Shown piece after piece: positions 36,427 through 50,386 of a stretch of 64,000 nt of DNA. The DNA is from Xylogone sp. PMI_703 (taxonomy: Eukaryota; Ascomycota; Leotiomycetes): assembly GCA_021399445.1 (NCBI GenBank), contig JAJTUQ010000002.1, forward strand, positions 1,674,001 to 1,738,000, read 5' to 3'. The notes beneath the pieces are model-generated. The model made no database searches. It saw only the letters and a list, made by a program, of their open reading frames with translations, and was not told the origin of the DNA. The position numbers were made by a program, and so were the translations under genes. The stretch's first letter is position 1, and each line of letters starts with the position of its first letter.

Positions 36427-37209
36427 ATGGTAAGCCCTCAAACATAATGACAGCTGTACACAGTAACTAACAATTTACACAGTCTAATCCATTCTCGATC
36501 AGTATGCCCTCACCACCGAATCCTTCCATGCTTCGTATGGGCTAATACGTTACAGATGGCGGCGCCTGTGTCGCTATGGTGGGCAAGGACTGCGTGGCTA
36601 TAGCTTGCGATCTCCGACTAGGTCTTCAAGCACTGACGGTGTCAAACAATTTCCCCAAAATCTTCCAATACGGCGACGTTTTCTTGGGACTTACAGGTCT
36701 TGCGACCGATGTATCAACCGTATCCGACTTATTTAGATACAAAGTCAACATGTACCGTCTAAGAGAAGAACGAAATATCTCTCCATCCACGATGGCAAAT
36801 TTAGTATCAAGCTCGTTGTATGAGCGGCGGTTTGGACCTTTTTTTGTGAGCCCGGTTATTGCAGGACTAGACCCCAAGACTGGCAAGCCATTCATCTGCG
36901 GGTTTGATAGCATCGGATGCATAGACTTTGCAAAGGACTTCATTGTTAGCGGTACGGCCAGCGACCAGCTATTTGGTACTTGTGAGGGTCTGTGGGAGCC
37001 AGATCTGGTATGTGCGAACGCTGATATAATATCGTGACCATTACTAATTATTCATTTTCCTAAAGGGCCCTGAGGACCTGTTTGAGACAATATCTCAGGC
37101 TCTACTTAATGCTGTTGATAGAGATGCCTTATCTGGATGGGGAGCACATGTTTACATTATTGAAAAGGACAAGGTTACGAAGCGATTACTAAAGGGTAGA
37201 CAAGATTAA
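36427..37209 (+). CDS. PUP3: Proteasome subunit beta type-3
   Basis: Non-catalytic beta-3 subunit of the 20S core particle. Four coding exons close to 205 residues: 36427-36429, 36483-36501, 36556-37007 and 37066-37209. The first coding exon is only the ATG and the second is 19 nt; together they give MSNPFSI, and the third continues [23 protein letters not shown]. Diagnostic stretches include [32 protein letters not shown] and [20 protein letters not shown]. As in all beta-3 subunits there is no N-terminal catalytic Thr after a cleavable propeptide. The ATG-only exon is supported by the GTAAGC donor directly after ATG and by the match of MSNPFSI to the family start. Proteasome function fits its divergent UBX neighbour. 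Confidence 0.94.
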
Positions 37210-37553
37210 TGTACCATTTGGGAAATACCATGATGTATTTAAGGCATAGCTTCTAGGTAAAAGAAGTTCACCTTTGTAAAAATACGGTACTATGACACTT
37301 GGCAGGAAATGAATGAATAAAATTAACTAAAGTATCAAAAATACCCGTAAAACTAAAATACAGCTATTATGATATCACTTTCAGACAGGATGATCAACAT
37401 CAGGATGGATATTCACATATAAATTGTGCTAAAAATACAAATTCAGACGGATATAATGGTCTATAGTTTGGTGGAGTATACAAGAGAATCTTCTAGTCTA
37501 AGTGCTCTAATATTGTACACTCTTTACAAGACTAAGTGTGAACTTCCTTTACT
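37210..37553. other. Convergent 3' flanks of PUP3 and SERCA
   Basis: 344 bp, AT-rich, between converging stop codons. No feature seen beyond presumed 3' UTRs. Confidence 0.6.
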
Positions 37554-40723
<3,170 letters not shown>

Positions 40724-42139
40724 GGTGACAAGGAGGCGAATATTAAACCAGGGGGTGTAGCGCGATACAGCTACTTAGGTGTAAGGAAAGGGGCGCATAT
40801 ATGGTGAGAAAGGGAACATGCAAAATAGTTATAATTGTAATAATAGTTAGATAAAGCAAATAGTTCAAACGAGAGAGATGGAAGAAAAGTAGATCCAAGA
40901 AGGCCAAAGAAAGCGGCCTGGGGCGTCGGAGAAGCGCTATCAGAGTATTCCAGTCCGACTTAACAAAGTGTCCTTCTGTGGCCGAAGATGTTCCAGAGCC
41001 TTTGCCATCTAGGTGCCGAAAACCATGACAAAGCTAGCCTTGACCACGTGCATTAGCCAGAAGCGGCTTGGCAGTAGTTGTGAACGGGACAGATTTGTTC
41101 AGGAAGGTGGGGTGGTCGGCGATGGAATTTGCACACCGTGCACGGGCAGCCTTTTACGAAGTATTAAGGGATAATTACATCCGCACTGGTTGGGGTACAC
41201 GCGCGTATTCGTTTCTGCCGCAACCGCCCTGAGCGTACCAATAAATCCTACAGTATGGTACGGCAGTATTCTGAAATCGGAAAGGAGTTCTGTCGTTCGC
41301 GAGGCTGAGTCAAGACACCAAATTCAACTGGTTAGTCAGTCTGATGTTCGCAGTCTCACGAATCTACCTAGCCGAAGACATCTCAAATCCTTTCTCCAAG
41401 GCATTTCGTTGCCCGACCTTCCCCGTTATGATTGCGACTGAGAAATATCGCGTGTCACTATGATATTTTCCATTATCGAAACAGCAATTTCTCTAGGGAA
41501 GCGACGACATCATATTCAGCTTCCAAATCTGGAACAAATGTCAATTTGCGGGTATCTTGAACAAAAAGAACATGACAGCATGGTGTACTCTACAACAAGA
41601 GAATAATACTCGCTGATACCCCATAGGAGGGCAACACCGTCACTACCATTCCCTAAATCTAGGAGCAGTCAGCCTGGCCTAGGTGTAACGCTTGCGAATG
41701 GTCTCATCTAATGTATCCTTGAGATTTCCTCTGCCAGAAGTTGCTCGATCGGCTCTAAAATTAAGCACTTCAGCAAGATTACCGTTGATTAGTTGCTAAT
41801 TTCCCCCTACAGCCTCATGCCTGAGCAAAGAATGAGGACTCCAAGCTGTAGCTAATGGGTGTGCGTGAGGCTACAATCTGATAAAATGATACAAGAGTAC
41901 CGGTACTGCCAGAGAGGGGTACTGGAACTAGGGACCCCGCGAAACCTAGGAACATTCTTATTTTTACAGACCGCAAGAAATACAAGGAGATTTCTCAATA
42001 AGTCCACGACATCTCAAGATGGAAAATTTCCACAACTGAGATTATATTAACACAACCATCTAGTTTCTAGAAGTTGTTGTCTATCAGTCATTAACTCCCA
42101 AAGAGCTTTATGCTTTCCTGCGGGGTCCAAGTTACTTCA

Positions 42140-42152
42140 TACGGAGTACGGA
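42140..42152 (+). repeat. TACGGAGTACGGA interspersed motif, copy 1
   Basis: Exact 13-mer, also found at 61798-61810. Shorter core copies occur at 36327-36337 (reverse), 61406-61414 (reverse) and 11863-11872. All are intergenic. The motif is internally repetitive (TACGGAG then TACGGA). Confidence 0.6.
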
Positions 42153-42483
42153 CAAATAATTCACCGGTTTACTGACTGACATCCAAATAAGGTAGGTTCT
42201 TACCTTGAGGTGTTCCTCCCGACGATAATTATTATGTCAGATTCATTATCGTAGCCAGGAACGAAGCAGCTAGGAAAGTCGGAAGGGCGTTGCCTTGGCT
42301 ACTGGAGTGGTCGCGTGTGAAGACCCCTAAACCGTCACCGCAACAATAGCGCTCGTGACCTCGCGCCCAGTGTTGTAGCCTCGCATAAGGCTGAATAACT
42401 CCCCTCCGCTTTGATAATACAGTATGCGTGTCTCGCAGAGAGTTGGAAGGGACCAGAGCCCCTTTTCACGGCCATATCAAATA

Positions 42484-42493
42484 ATCACGTGAT
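42484..42493. promoter_or_regulatory. ATCACGTGAT palindrome (bHLH/Cbf1-type E-box)
   Basis: Second exact copy of the 10-bp palindrome seen at 30983. It lies about 850 bp upstream of the 14-3-3 start. Binding is inferred from the RTCACGTG consensus. Confidence 0.45.
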
Positions 42494-43339
42494 GGTTGTG
42501 TCCTCCTTCAGCACTGCAGCAGTGAAAAGTTTTTCTTGTGAAGGCCCAGAGCGCCTCCAGCCAGTAGAGTGTGTTTGGGCACGCGGTTCCCAGCATTCAC
42601 TCATTATTTGTTGTCGTTGTGTGACGAATCCATCATGAGGGCGATGATTGGCTGGGGAAGCAGGCCAGCACATAACGCACCAATATCCTTGCCCACCACG
42701 AGGCAGAATGATAAGGACCCGTTGGCATGTGTAAGAAGCAAGATCGCCTGATGCAGTTCCTCAAGATGGACGAACATGGCCGGATTCAGGGAACGGGCGA
42801 GGCACTGAGAAGTCTGGTAATTATTGGTGACTTATGAACGCAAAAGCTGAGACCATCGGCCTTAAGCCTCAACGGCAGTAGTAACCATGCGCCTCTTCTT
42901 TCATAGGCAGAGCAGACTTTCGTAAGACGTCACCTGGGAATGGGGGGTTGGCAGGCCGTCTTCACGGTTTCTCAGTCAACCTGCTTGGGACGTTGCGGTG
43001 ACATATGTCGCGTCTGGATTTCATGAAGTAGCTCACTAATGAGTATTTGTGCCTTGGATTTGTGAAGGCTTTGTTCAACCTTCCCAAGCGCGCACACAAA
43101 TTACATGAATGGAATCTTTGCCTGGCGTCGTCTCCCGGTTGGACGCTCATGTTTCTAGGACTTTCGCTTAAAGAAATCCCGCTAGGTCAACTTGTCACCC
43201 CGGGACTCACGACTTTCAACAACCACGAGACACTGCTTGAATTACTTCTTTTGTAAACAACCACTTTCATCCATCTATAATACCCTTTCATTCGAACCCC
43301 CTTCCGCAGCCGCTTTCAGACCACCACACTTCTATAACA

Positions 43340-44573
43340 ATGACTTCCGAAGTAAGTGAGCAACCTGCTATCCTCTATCCTGGGAGGGACCTGCGTCTCT
43401 GAAAACGCTCTTGCCCACCCATCCCTATCGATCGCGCTGCTATTATTGATATGCATATGCTGTTATATCCTCCAGAACTTTGCTAACATTATATTTGTTT
43501 TGTAGCGCGAAAGGTACGAAGGATTCAGTCTTCGGCTCCCCCACCGATCTTTCTGCTTCGTTGACACTGACCCTCCCACAGCAAGACTTTCCTCGCAAGG
43601 CTCTGTGAGCAAGCCGAGCGTTACGATGAGATGGTCACATACATGAAGGAGGTTGCCAAGGTATGCGATGCCGTCTATGCCCCAGCTTGCCTGGGAAGAG
43701 TTCAGGGGTATCAAGACTGACCTCACGTGAACAGTTGGGCGGAGAGCTCAGCGTTGATGAGCGAAACTTGTTGTCTGTTGCCTACAAGAACGTTGTTGGT
43801 ACTCGACGTGCCTCCTGGCGCATAATCTCGTCGATCGAGCAGAAGGAGGAGTCCAAGGGTACCGACAAGCATGTTGCAACTATTCGCGAGTACCGACAGA
43901 AGATTGAGACCGAGCTTGAGAAGGTCTGCCAAGACGTTCTCGATGTTTTGGACGAGTCCTTGATCCCCAAGGCCGAGTCGGGCGAGTCTAAGGTCTTCTA
44001 CCACAAGATGTGAGTGCCGGACCTAATCTGACCCCTATTCCTTACCGCCATGCATACTGATGATCATCGGACTTACAGGAAGGGTGATTACCACCGCTAC
44101 TTGGCTGAGTTCGCCTCTGGTGAGAAGCGCAAGGTTGCTGCTACTGCCGCTCATGAGGCATACAAGGTATGTGGTATCTAATTCTTGGATCTGACCGACA
44201 TGTAATCTGATTTTCTTAGAACGCTACCGATGTTGCTCAAACCGAGCTTACCCCAACCCACCCCATCCGCCTTGGTCTTGCTCTCAACTTCTCCGTTTTC
44301 TACTATGAGATTCTTAACTCCCCAGACCGTGCTTGCCATCTTGCCAAGCAAGCCTTTGATGATGCTATTGCAGAGCTCGACTCTCTCTCCGAGGAGTCTT
44401 ATCGTGACAGCACTTTGATCATGCAACTTCTCCGAGACAACCTTACTCTTTGGACTTCTTCAGATAGCGGAGAGCCCGAGCCTGCACCAGCCGCCGAGGC
44501 AGCAAAGGAGGAGGACAAACCTGCTGAGGAGAAGCCAGCTGAGCCAGCTGCTGAAGCTGCGCCTGAGTCTTAG
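43340..44573 (+). CDS. BMH1: 14-3-3 protein
   Basis: Dimeric phospho-Ser/Thr-binding regulator of signalling, metabolism and the cell cycle. Six coding exons close to 271 residues: 43340-43351, 43506-43513, 43582-43660, 43735-44009, 44079-44166 and 44220-44573. The second is an 8-nt microexon (CGCGAAAG). Only with it does the start read [20 protein letters not shown], as in other fungal 14-3-3s; skipping it shifts the frame. Both family signatures are present: [19 protein letters not shown] and [19 protein letters not shown]. The groove residues Lys, Arg, Arg and Tyr are retained in the expected stretches. The C-terminal tail is Ala/Glu/Pro-rich ([18 protein letters not shown]). The exact yeast paralogue (BMH1 or BMH2) cannot be specified; filamentous fungi usually carry one or two. 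Confidence 0.96.
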
Positions 44574-45258
44574 ATTTCTCAATATTGGAGTCTCCTCGTC
44601 TCATCGTCATATGCTTCTTGATCTTGCTGGGCGCCGGCTGGAATTACTAGCTGGCTGGTGGAGTGATTGCAGCATGGGTAGGGATGGATGGAGTTGATGT
44701 GAAAAGCACAATAGGTGCCTGTTCTGCGGATATGGTCGTTTTGCGAATACACCACCCCTTGCGAACTTGATGATCATGTTTTTCCTTTCTGCGTGCGAAT
44801 GTTCCTTTTCCTTGCAAACTATTCTCTTACATCTCTGGCGTAGTATTGCTGGTGGAACCTTAAAACATAATTGAGGCATCCGATACTGTCGTCTTTGATG
44901 TCGGGAAACGCACTTCACAAAAGAGCCTCGACGGCATGTATCTTGTTAGGGAGATCTTTCTGTCAAAGGGTTCTTCAATCTCTCTATTTCCCCACACACT
45001 TTCAATTGTACACTTGGTGTGCTTTCTCTGATCTAGATATCCACCCATTTCCAATTGCGTTGTCATAGCAAGTAGCCTTGTCTAACCTCTCAGTACTTCT
45101 TCGTATGTCTTAATATAGGACTATAAATCGTAGAATTTAATCTAACTCCGGCCGTACCTAATCCTTGGTAGCATATCTCCTGTATCCCTTATTTCTTGCA
45201 TCACCGACTCCATGTATTAGTCTCCCTTAAAGATAACCCGAATATATTAATATTCTAA
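44574..45258. other. Convergent 3' flanks of 14-3-3 and unknown gene
   Basis: About 685 bp. Short frames here show no motif. Presumed 3' UTRs; the 14-3-3 flank is T-rich near 44760-44830. Confidence 0.55.
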
Positions 45259-45782
45259 TTACAAGTTCTCCTCCTTTCCCCTAGCAGAGCCACTCGTCAT
45301 CAACTTAGCAGCGCGTTCGAGTCTTTCCCTCCTCTTCTTTAAAGCATCCGGTTCTGTAGACTCGCTTTTCAATAGGAGACTTTCATCATCATCCTTGTTT
45401 GTCCTCTCCTTTCGCTCATTGTTATCCTCATCCTGCCCATACATCTCAGTTCGCTCATTATTCCTAGAATGATCTTTGCCACCCTTTGCTTTGATTATCC
45501 TGGATAAGAAACTTGCCCGACGAACTGGTGAGCGGTCTGATGATTTCTCCTGCCGCTCTTTCGATGAGGTCGCGTCTGAGACCTCTTGACGCCAGGTTTC
45601 AATACGAGAGCGCACTTTGGTGTTCATTACAGGCCCGGAGGTCGAGGTGGAGGCCATTTGAGTTACACCTTTGATGTTTTCCAGAATAGAGCTGGCGGTA
45701 CCGGCTGAATCAACGGTGAGAGTTGAGGTCACCTAGGCTTGTCTTCTCCCTCACTTGTCCATTGATCTGTTCCGGAGATCAT
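45259..45782 (-). CDS. Small charged protein of unknown function
   Basis: I do not recognise this protein. The main frame is open from 45732 down to the stop at 45259 but begins without ATG right after a stop. A first exon 45782-45755 (MISGTDQWT) joined to 45704-45259 through a 50-nt GTGAGG...CAG intron restores a frame of 157 residues; this model is an inference. The alternative is a start at Met 45657, giving 132 residues. The sequence has a short helical stretch (SSILENIKGVTQM), then MNTKVRSRIETWRQEV, a basic region (RRASFLSRIIKAKGGK), a long acidic/basic disordered part and a final helix KKRRERLERAAKLM. No signal peptide or membrane segment is seen. It is divergent from PRP39. Nuclear location is only a guess from the basic stretches. 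Confidence 0.6.
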
Positions 45783-46940
45783 TACGAGATATTCATTTGC
45801 CAAGATGCGTTATGCTTCTACCGAGATTGGCTTTATATCTATGGGGAAAGATAGATTAGAGTTGCTTGTGGCAAGATACAATACACTGACAGTCCTAATC
45901 TTAATATGTTGCATCATCACGTGGTATTAGTGACATGATATTGGTCTCCTCGGGGAAGCTCTAGCTAGTCCAAAAGCATTCGCGATCGGATTGTTATTCC
46001 AAATAATCCACATCTTGCTCTCTGGACTGATTTGAGTTTTCGTACATTAGCTACTATCTTTGTCTACGAAATATAGAAAGACGTTAAGATAATATTGTAA
46101 ATCGTAATTTCTCTACCTCATGATGTACACAAAACCAATCCAATGCTTCATGTATATTGGAAGTTCTCTAGATCAGTTAAATCTGGACACCAGATCTGCC
46201 AGACCTCGTATAATCCTGATAATCCAACCAAAATGCCCCCGGTCAGGTCGAGTGTAGAAAGAAGGTGTGGCTGAAGGAAGCTTGCGCGATTAGATTGCTT
46301 AGAAATGTTTCATAATTGAGGCTTGAATGTATTGACAATGGGAACGGTGGTCTCTCGTTTCATACAACGAGCACTAACGCGTTGCACAAGAATGGTCATA
46401 ATATTTATGCATCAATCTTGCAGATTCAGCAGCGCATCAAAAGATGCAGAATTGCGGGGCTCAGCCTCCAAACTCGAATACGACAGGTGCAGCCACTGAC
46501 ATGAAAATTCAATATAAACAATAGAAGGCTTCAGAGCTAGTGAATTTGAGATCAAGCTCCAAAAGGAGCGTTCATTCTCTTCCTATCTTAAATTTATCAT
46601 AATTCATCATTAGCCCAAATTTTGATATTGAAAAAGTTTGAAAAGCTGCGAACTCAAAGCAGGTATTTAGAAGCCGCGGTTGCGTCTAGCGTTACAGTAG
46701 CGTGCTCGCTTAGCAGTTGCCAGGCTAAAGGTTTAAGAGAGCAGTTCAGCCTCATCTGTTTTGGTCTTCGCGTCCTGTCAGCTTCATCAATCGATAGATA
46801 TCCCTGATCACTCTTTGCACTTCTCTACATACGTCGCCGAAGAAACTTCTAGTAGGCGCGTTCATCCTATCACGCGCTGAAATTTTCTAGTGTGAGAGAC
46901 TTCACAGTATAACGTCATATCTAATCCCAGTCGTGTCAGC
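45783..46940. promoter_or_regulatory. Divergent upstream region, unknown gene / PRP39
   Basis: About 1.16 kb, AT-rich. It contains ATCACGTGGT (45916-45925), a half-palindromic relative of the E-box at 30983, about 135 bp from the start of the unknown gene. Frames at 46316-46504 and 46622-46807 show no motif. Confidence 0.45.
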
Positions 46941-49233
46941 ATGAGTGATTTCAACTTTGGCGGGACTGAGGAGGAGTCCGCAGAGATCAAGAAGCTCAAT
47001 GCAGAGGTGGTAAGTCGGGGTGGCACTTTTGAGGCTTTTTGTGAAGTCGCACTGACTAGATACCACATAGGCCGAGAATCCGGATAACTTTGAGAACTGG
47101 GAGAAGCTGGTCCGCGCCTGCGAGAGTCTCGAAGGTGGTTTAAATCGAAATTCAAGCCCACAAGCCATCTCAACAACCCGAGATGCATATGATCGCTTCT
47201 TATCAAAATTTCCCTTGCTTTTTGGATACTGGAAGAAGTATGCCGACTTAGAATTTTCGATCGCCGGCACAGAGGCCGCCGAGATGGTCAGTACACAAAT
47301 GTGGATGCGCCGGCTGGGATTACTAACGTACATAGGTCTTTGAAAGGGGAGTTGCAAGTATTACCACATCTGTGGACCTGTGGACGGATTATTGTTCGTT
47401 TAAAGTTGAGACGAGCCATGATCCTGACGTGATCAGAGAGTAAGTATACTGGAACTTTTCCTTCCCATGCATAATACACTCATCTGTAGCGGATGCGAGT
47501 ACAGCCAGTGTTGAGGCTGCCTATGGAATGCCATTTCCACGCAGACGGTGAGAAATGCCAACATAAGGACACATTTGATACTCTTCTCACCCAAATAACC
47601 AGGATATCTCTTTCTGCTCTCACACGCTCGCTTTCACATCGTATCACACTTTACATGTTCGAGACGGATGAAGTTTGGAGTTATTAGTTTGAGCACACTG
47701 TCTTTCCCGTATTTGCACTCCTTTCTAGCCCTTGCACTCCCTTCTCCCCGTTTTGAGATTTTACTAACAGTTCTCGATAGGCTCTTTGAGCGTGGCGCAG
47801 TCTCGGTTGGATTGGACTTCCTTGCGCATCCGTTCTGGGACAAGTATCTTGAGTTTGAGGATCGGCTGGAAGCCCATGATAAGATCTTCGCTATTCTAGA
47901 TCGAGTTGTGAAAATTCCGATGCATCAATATGCCCGCTACTTTGAACGATTCCGACAGATGGCGCATACTCGTCCTGTAGATGAACTAGTTCCCCCGGAG
48001 ACCCTTGCCTTATACCGTTCGGAAATTCAAGCTGAAAGTATGGCTTTCCCTGGAGCCCCCAAGACAGAACTAGAGATTGAACGGGACCTGAGAGCAAAGA
48101 TCGATAACTATCATCTTGAGATATTCGCGCGCACACAAGCCGAAACCACAAAGCGGTGGACGTATGAATCTGAGATTAAGAGGCCATACTTCCATGTCAC
48201 GGAGCTCGACCATCAGCAGCTGGCTAATTGGCGCAAATATCTTGATTTTGAAGAGGCTGAAGGTAATTATATCCGCTCAGTCTTTTTATATGAGAGATGT
48301 TTGGTTACATGTGCCTTCTATGACGAGTTTTGGTTCCGCTATGCTAGGTGGATGGCGGCCCATGAAGACAAACAAGAAGAGGTCCGAAACATCTACCAAC
48401 GTGCAAGCTGCCTCTACGTCCCTATCAGCCGCCCAGGTATTCGATTACAGTATGCCTACTTTGAGGAGTCTTGTGACAGGGTTGATGTTGCACGAGATAT
48501 ACACCAAGCAATTTTGGATCGAATGCCAGGTCACGTTGAAACAATCATTTCCTGGGCAAACCTAGAACGCCGTCAAAATGGGCTTGAAGCAGCCATAGGA
48601 GTTTTGAAAGCACAGATTGACTCCCCAGCTGTTGAACTGTTCACAAAAGCTGCTCTCGTTGTCGAGTGGGCATACCTTTTGTGGAAAATTCAAGGCTCCG
48701 TGGATGATGCACGCCAGGTATTCCAGAAGAACGTGCAATGGTATCTGGAAAGTCGCCACTTCTGGGCCAAGTACTTGGAATTTGAGTTGGAACAGCCTAC
48801 CAGCGTGGAAAAAGAAGCAGAGCACTATGAGAGACTTAAGCAATTGTACAATGACATGGTCCAAAAGAGCCGGATGACTCTACCTACAAAGAGGGAGTTA
48901 AGTAATTACTACTTGCAGTATTTGCAACAGAGAGGTACGAAAGAGGCGATGGCAGAGTTCTTGAAGATTGATAGAGATCTAAATGGGTAAGTGATCTTTG
49001 TACCCAACTCGTGCCTACTGCCATGAGAGTCCTGACAAATTGATAGACCTACTTCAATCCAACCTGCGAATCTCAACAAAGCAGGAGGCGGCAAAGCTCT
49101 TGAGAATGGCCATCACGCAGGAGATGTCGATGAAGCTACACTACATAAAGGTGAAGTTCGGTACAGCACATATTACCAACAGCCGCAAGGCCCTCCAGCA
49201 GGGCTCGCCCAAGGTCTGGCGGCGTTTATGTGA
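46941..49233 (+). CDS. PRP39: U1 snRNP component Prp39 (HAT-repeat splicing factor)
   Basis: Scaffold of the U1 snRNP that helps recognise 5' splice sites. Five exons close to 593 residues: 46941-47009, 47071-47286, 47336-47439, 47781-48986 and 49047-49233. The start MSDFNFGGTEEESAEI leads into half-a-TPR repeats, for example DNFENWEKLVRACES, PLLFGYWKKYADLE and LDFLAHPFWDKYLEFEDR, and continues with repeats to about residue 530. The last exon encodes a Gly/Asn/Gln-rich tail ending LAQGLAAFM. Intron 3 is 341 nt, about six times the usual size here, and can be parsed as two introns around a 58-nt exon carrying an early stop. The full-length reading skips that exon. Identity is secure from the HAT pattern and from the stretch ELFERGAVSVGLDFLAHPFW. 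Confidence 0.94.
47490..47547 (+). other. Candidate poison exon inside PRP39 intron 3
   Basis: The segment is preceded by GTAAGT...CTGTAG, a 50-nt intron-sized piece (47440-47489), and followed by a GTGAGA donor. It is 58 nt, not a multiple of three. Joined to the phase-2 end of exon 3 it adds eight codons and then a stop. It is intronic in the coding isoform. Use as an exon is inference from splice-site quality and the odd intron length. Confidence 0.35.
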
Positions 49234-50386
49234 GGTGTGTTTTGATGACTCTCGCTCCATCTCCAGTACAGTTTTTGCTTTTTAAATAGAGACGTGCCGT
49301 ACAAGGTGGCTTGCTTGCTTGCTTTGCATGTATCATAGGCACACTTTAGCTTGGCTTGCTCCTCCCTCAGTATGTAACTATAACTAGCTAGTAACCCCTC
49401 AGACATGAGTTCCCTAATAAAGGGTTAGAGATGAATTCAAATCTGATTAATCAAGTATGATTTTCAAAATATGTGATTATGATATCAATCCTTAACACGA
49501 ACTGCTATTGAACAGACTTGCACTTTTAGTACGAGAGCAAAAACATAAAGGGTGAATTTAACATCAATTCGTGTATTAAATTAATTCGCCAGCCTAATTC
49601 ATCCCCATGTCATCCCATCATAGACAGCTCTGAGGCAAGCTAGCCAAAGAGCCATACAGTTCCAAGTTATCCCAGTTCGTCAACGTACTACACACACCAC
49701 CCCCATTGGGCTGACTAGCTTTATGTAGATGTATTGGATATCCCTAAAGTCTTTGCCTTTAAAAAAAGGCCACCCCCTTTAAATTGTTTCTCCGAGAAAA
49801 ATAAAAAGCGAAGTAGCATCGAAAACCCAGATTTGTTAACCACGAGCAAAAAAATACTTTGGCAGAAACAATAGAAAGAAATAGCAAAGCTCCGCCTTTA
49901 ATCCGTTTGAATTCCGGATAATAATGCAAATAGGAGTGGTAGCAAAAGAGAAAAGAACAAAGGAAGCAAAAAAAAGAGCCACCTCTCCAAACGCGAATAT
50001 AGGGGTATAAACTTTCTTTGGGGAATAAAGTCCTTGTGTATCGGATCTTTTGAAGATCGGAATGTGTAATGAAGCATTATATGCATAGGTATTGCTGGAA
50101 AACGAAAATCCGAGAACGGAAGACCGCTGAACGAGTGCGAGAATAATTCTGCTTGACCGTGAAATGTCAATGATCGATAGTGATACGTAATCATGCTTTT
50201 GTACATGTGGCAAAGGAATACAACTGTTGCTTAAGAAGTAGCAGTAGATGGTCCCTTGAAAACGGGAAGACGAGGTATTAGCGATTATATAATAGGTTGG
50301 TACGTGGCCTCATGAGAACCTCTTTTATGGCTCCAGGCCAGAGTCGTCTCAGTTTCGACGTCTTCATATATCATTATTCTTTCCGA
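49234..50386. other. Convergent 3' region of PRP39 and BEM3-like gene
   Basis: About 1.15 kb, AT-rich with A runs (for example near 49760 and 49960-49980). Minus-strand frames at 49836-50213 show no motif and probably lie in the 3' UTR of the RhoGAP gene. Nothing else supported. Confidence 0.55.

Larger units (their letters stand above)
40724..43339. promoter_or_regulatory. Divergent 2.6-kb upstream region, SERCA / 14-3-3
   Basis: No supported gene. Frames such as 41190-41441 and 42411-42638 show no family motif. It contains TACGGAGTACGGA (42140-42152) and a perfect ATCACGTGAT palindrome (42484-42493). A small spliced gene could be hidden here; I looked and did not find one. Confidence 0.45.

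Noticed and set aside
45732..45734. GTG at 45732 as start of the unknown charged protein
   Set aside because: Nuclear fungal genes rarely start at GTG and a stop codon lies directly upstream; a spliced ATG start at 45782 or a start at 45657 is more likely.
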